From Mageeibacillus sp. UBA1046 (lineage in GTDB: Bacteria > Bacillota > Clostridia > Saccharofermentanales > DTU023), in assembly GCA_002316595.1 (NCBI GenBank), contig DCDV01000009.1, forward strand, positions 1 to 6,512: a DNA stretch of 6,512 nt. Direction: 5' to 3'. This document shows, piece by piece, positions 5,408 through 6,512 of this stretch. Numbering within the stretch: position 1 is the stretch's first letter; each line of letters opens with the position of its first letter. The notes under the pieces are model-generated. The model searched no databases. It worked only from the letters and a program-made list of their open reading frames with translations, and was not told the DNA's origin. A program made the position numbers and the translations under genes.

Positions 5408-6259
5408 TTATTTTTCCTTATTCATAACACTTCTGCTGCCGACAATTTCCGTTATCTCTGATGTAATTGCCGCTTGTCGGATTCTATTATATTGTCGCGT
5501 TAAATCCTCAATAACTTCCTCAGCGTTCTTACCGGCCGCATCCATGCTTACCATCCGGGCTGCGTTTTCGCTGGTATGCGCTTCAGAGAAGGCGCGGAAT
5601 AGATTCATGTGCAAATACAATGGGACCATTTCGTCAATAAAGACACCTATGTCCGGTTCATATTTAATCTCAGAATCTTCGGATTCGCCGTTCCAGGGAC
5701 AGACCGGCAGCATTCTTTCAATGATGGGTTCGTAATTAAGGACATTGATAAAGTCTGTATAACAAACAAAGACTTCGTCCACTTCACCGGACAAAAATTT
5801 ATCAGTCGACCAGCGGGACAAACTCTCGGAGCCATAATAAACCTGGGTGTCGGATACATCGATTACTGACTTCGAGATGGTCTTGCCATGTTTATGGAAA
5901 AAATCGTTGCCTTTAAAGCCGACGATTAACAGCTTTTCGTTTTTCCCTTCCATATGTTCCAGAGCTTTGTGGCTGATGTTGGCATTAAACCCGCCTGACA
6001 GTCCTTTATCGCTCGTCAGGATTATATATAGAGAGCTCTTAACTTCACGTTCCTTATAATAAACATGGTTCTTAGCTTCTTCCTGCCTGCCGATTTTTTC
6101 TACAATGAACTTTAACTGATTATAAATCGGACGGACCCCTTCAAGTTGAGATCTCGCCTTAATCAGCTTGGTGGAAGCGACCATATCCATGGCTCTGATT
6201 AGCTGTTCTACCGAACTGACATTATCAATTCTTTGCTTAATGCTTCTGGTCGAACTCAT
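5408..6259 (-). CDS. atpG: F0F1 ATP synthase subunit gamma
   Basis: The complete 283-residue gamma subunit, the rotating central shaft of F1. The N-terminal helix has the family pattern IKQRIDNVSSVEQLIRAMDM followed by VASTKL (7-32), matching the usual IK.RI.SV....KIT.AMEMVA. The Rossmann-like middle carries TSDKGLSGGFNAN (82-94). The C-terminal helix SENAARMVSMDAAGKNAEE (230-248) continues through LTRQYNRIRQAAITSEITEI (253-272) and is strongly conserved. ATG at 6259 overlaps the atpA stop as ATGA, with GAAGGTGA (6273-6266) about six bases upstream, so the start is well supported. The gene lies between atpA and atpD as in nearly all bacterial F-type operons. Confidence 0.97.
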   Translation of the reverse strand: MSSTRSIKQRIDNVSSVEQLIRAMDMVASTKLIKARSQLEGVRPIYNQLKFIVEKIGRQEEAKNHVYYKEREVKSSLYIILTSDKGLSGGFNANISHKALEHMEGKNEKLLIVGFKGNDFFHKHGKTISKSVIDVSDTQVYYGSESLSRWSTDKFLSGEVDEVFVCYTDFINVLNYEPIIERMLPVCPWNGESEDSEIKYEPDIGVFIDEMVPLYLHMNLFRAFSEAHTSENAARMVSMDAAGKNAEEVIEDLTRQYNRIRQAAITSEITEIVGSRSVMNKEK

Positions 6260-6512
6260 TGCTGTTCACCTTCAATGTAGCCGTACTCTATTTTTGCCTT
6301 TTCAATCAAAGCGTTAATTTCACCGGCAAGCCTTTCGCTAATCTTGCCTGTATCTCTGATCTGCTCCCTGATATAGGGCGCATGCTCTTCAATATGCCTG
6401 ATCATGTCTCTTTGGAATTTTCCGATGTCATTTATCTCAATATTCGCCAGATGCTTATGACTGAGGGCATAGATGACCAGGTTCTGGTTATCTATGCCCT
6501 CAGTCATAAGCA
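6256..6512 (-). CDS. atpA: F0F1 ATP synthase subunit alpha, C-terminal end (5' truncated)
   Basis: The last ~85 residues of alpha; the frame stays open to the window edge. The pattern NLVIYALSHKHLANIEINDI followed by GKFQRDMIRHIEE, and the final helix TGKISERLAGEINALIEKAK, match the C-terminal helical domain of alpha (usual form: VVVIYA..HGYLDDIPV..V..FE...L, then GKLS..L...L...I). Position before atpG and the ATGA overlap agree. Residues encoded upstream of about 6487 (LMTEGID) come from the right arm of a 29-bp inverted repeat and may be an artefact rather than true alpha sequence; the Gln just before NLVIYA agrees with the family (..E.Q.V.IYA). Confidence 0.9.
   Translation of the reverse strand, partial: LMTEGIDNQNLVIYALSHKHLANIEINDIGKFQRDMIRHIEEHAPYIREQIRDTGKISERLAGEINALIEKAKIEYGYIEGEQQ
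6452..6512. repeat. 29-bp inverted repeat with 3-base loop running to the window edge
   Basis: The left arm is 6452-6480, the loop GTT 6481-6483 and the right arm 6484-6512. All 29 positions pair, 28 as Watson-Crick and one as G-T (6475 with 6489). The tip is CCAG-GTT-CTGG. The right arm ends exactly at the last base of the window, so its outer boundary is unknown. Such a perfect palindrome within a conserved coding region, at a sequence end, is most simply a fold-back (self-priming) chimera. Confidence 0.9.

Noticed and set aside
1969..6512. Assignment as a Na+-translocating N-ATPase because an AtpI-like gene and atpB follow atpD-atpC
   Set aside because: The gene after atpC is a four-helix AtpI rather than a clear AtpQ/AtpR pair, A-G lead directly into D-C, and no c subunit is present to read ion ligands. 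Gene order alone is insufficient.

Overview
The window reads as ordinary chromosomal DNA of a bacterium, most likely a Bacillota (clostridia-like) anaerobe. That placement is an inference from the ABC cassette type, the presence of both an AtpI and an AtpZ-type protein with the F-type ATP synthase, frequent strong Shine-Dalgarno sites and tight gene packing. A lower rank cannot be read from the sequence. Both edges cut through genes.

Left part (about 1-1267, + strand): the 3' end of an ABC permease overlaps a complete ABC ATPase gene. The family is the one usually found with TrpX-like substrate-binding lipoproteins (amino-acid or aromatic-compound uptake). A strong Rho-independent terminator closes the unit. 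Middle (1268-1785, + strand): a degenerate second copy of that terminator, an extended -10 promoter overlapping it, a leader with two 11-bp repeats 20 bp apart, and a gene for a 2-TM AtpZ-type protein with a long hydrophilic N-terminus.

Right part (1969-6512, - strand, reading right to left): atpA (3' end only), atpG, atpD, atpC, atpI, atpB. These encode the F1 subunits alpha, gamma, beta and epsilon, then the assembly factor AtpI and the F0 subunit a. The usual bacterial order is I-B-E-F-H-A-G-D-C; here I-B follow C, and nothing resembling E, F or H follows B. The convergent atpZ gene faces atpB across 183 bp.

The most unusual sequence lies between atpC and atpI. The last ~45 bases of atpC, including the stop codon, are followed by five degenerate tandem relatives (unit 43 bp, one unit 57 bp) running up to and over the atpI start codon. 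Smaller duplications of stop-codon-containing sequence occur at the ends of atpZ and atpD. The final 61 bases form an almost perfect 29-bp inverted repeat with a 3-base loop that runs to the last base. It looks more like a fold-back artefact at a contig end than real atpA sequence. I see no phage, transposon, CRISPR, RNA gene or defence system here.
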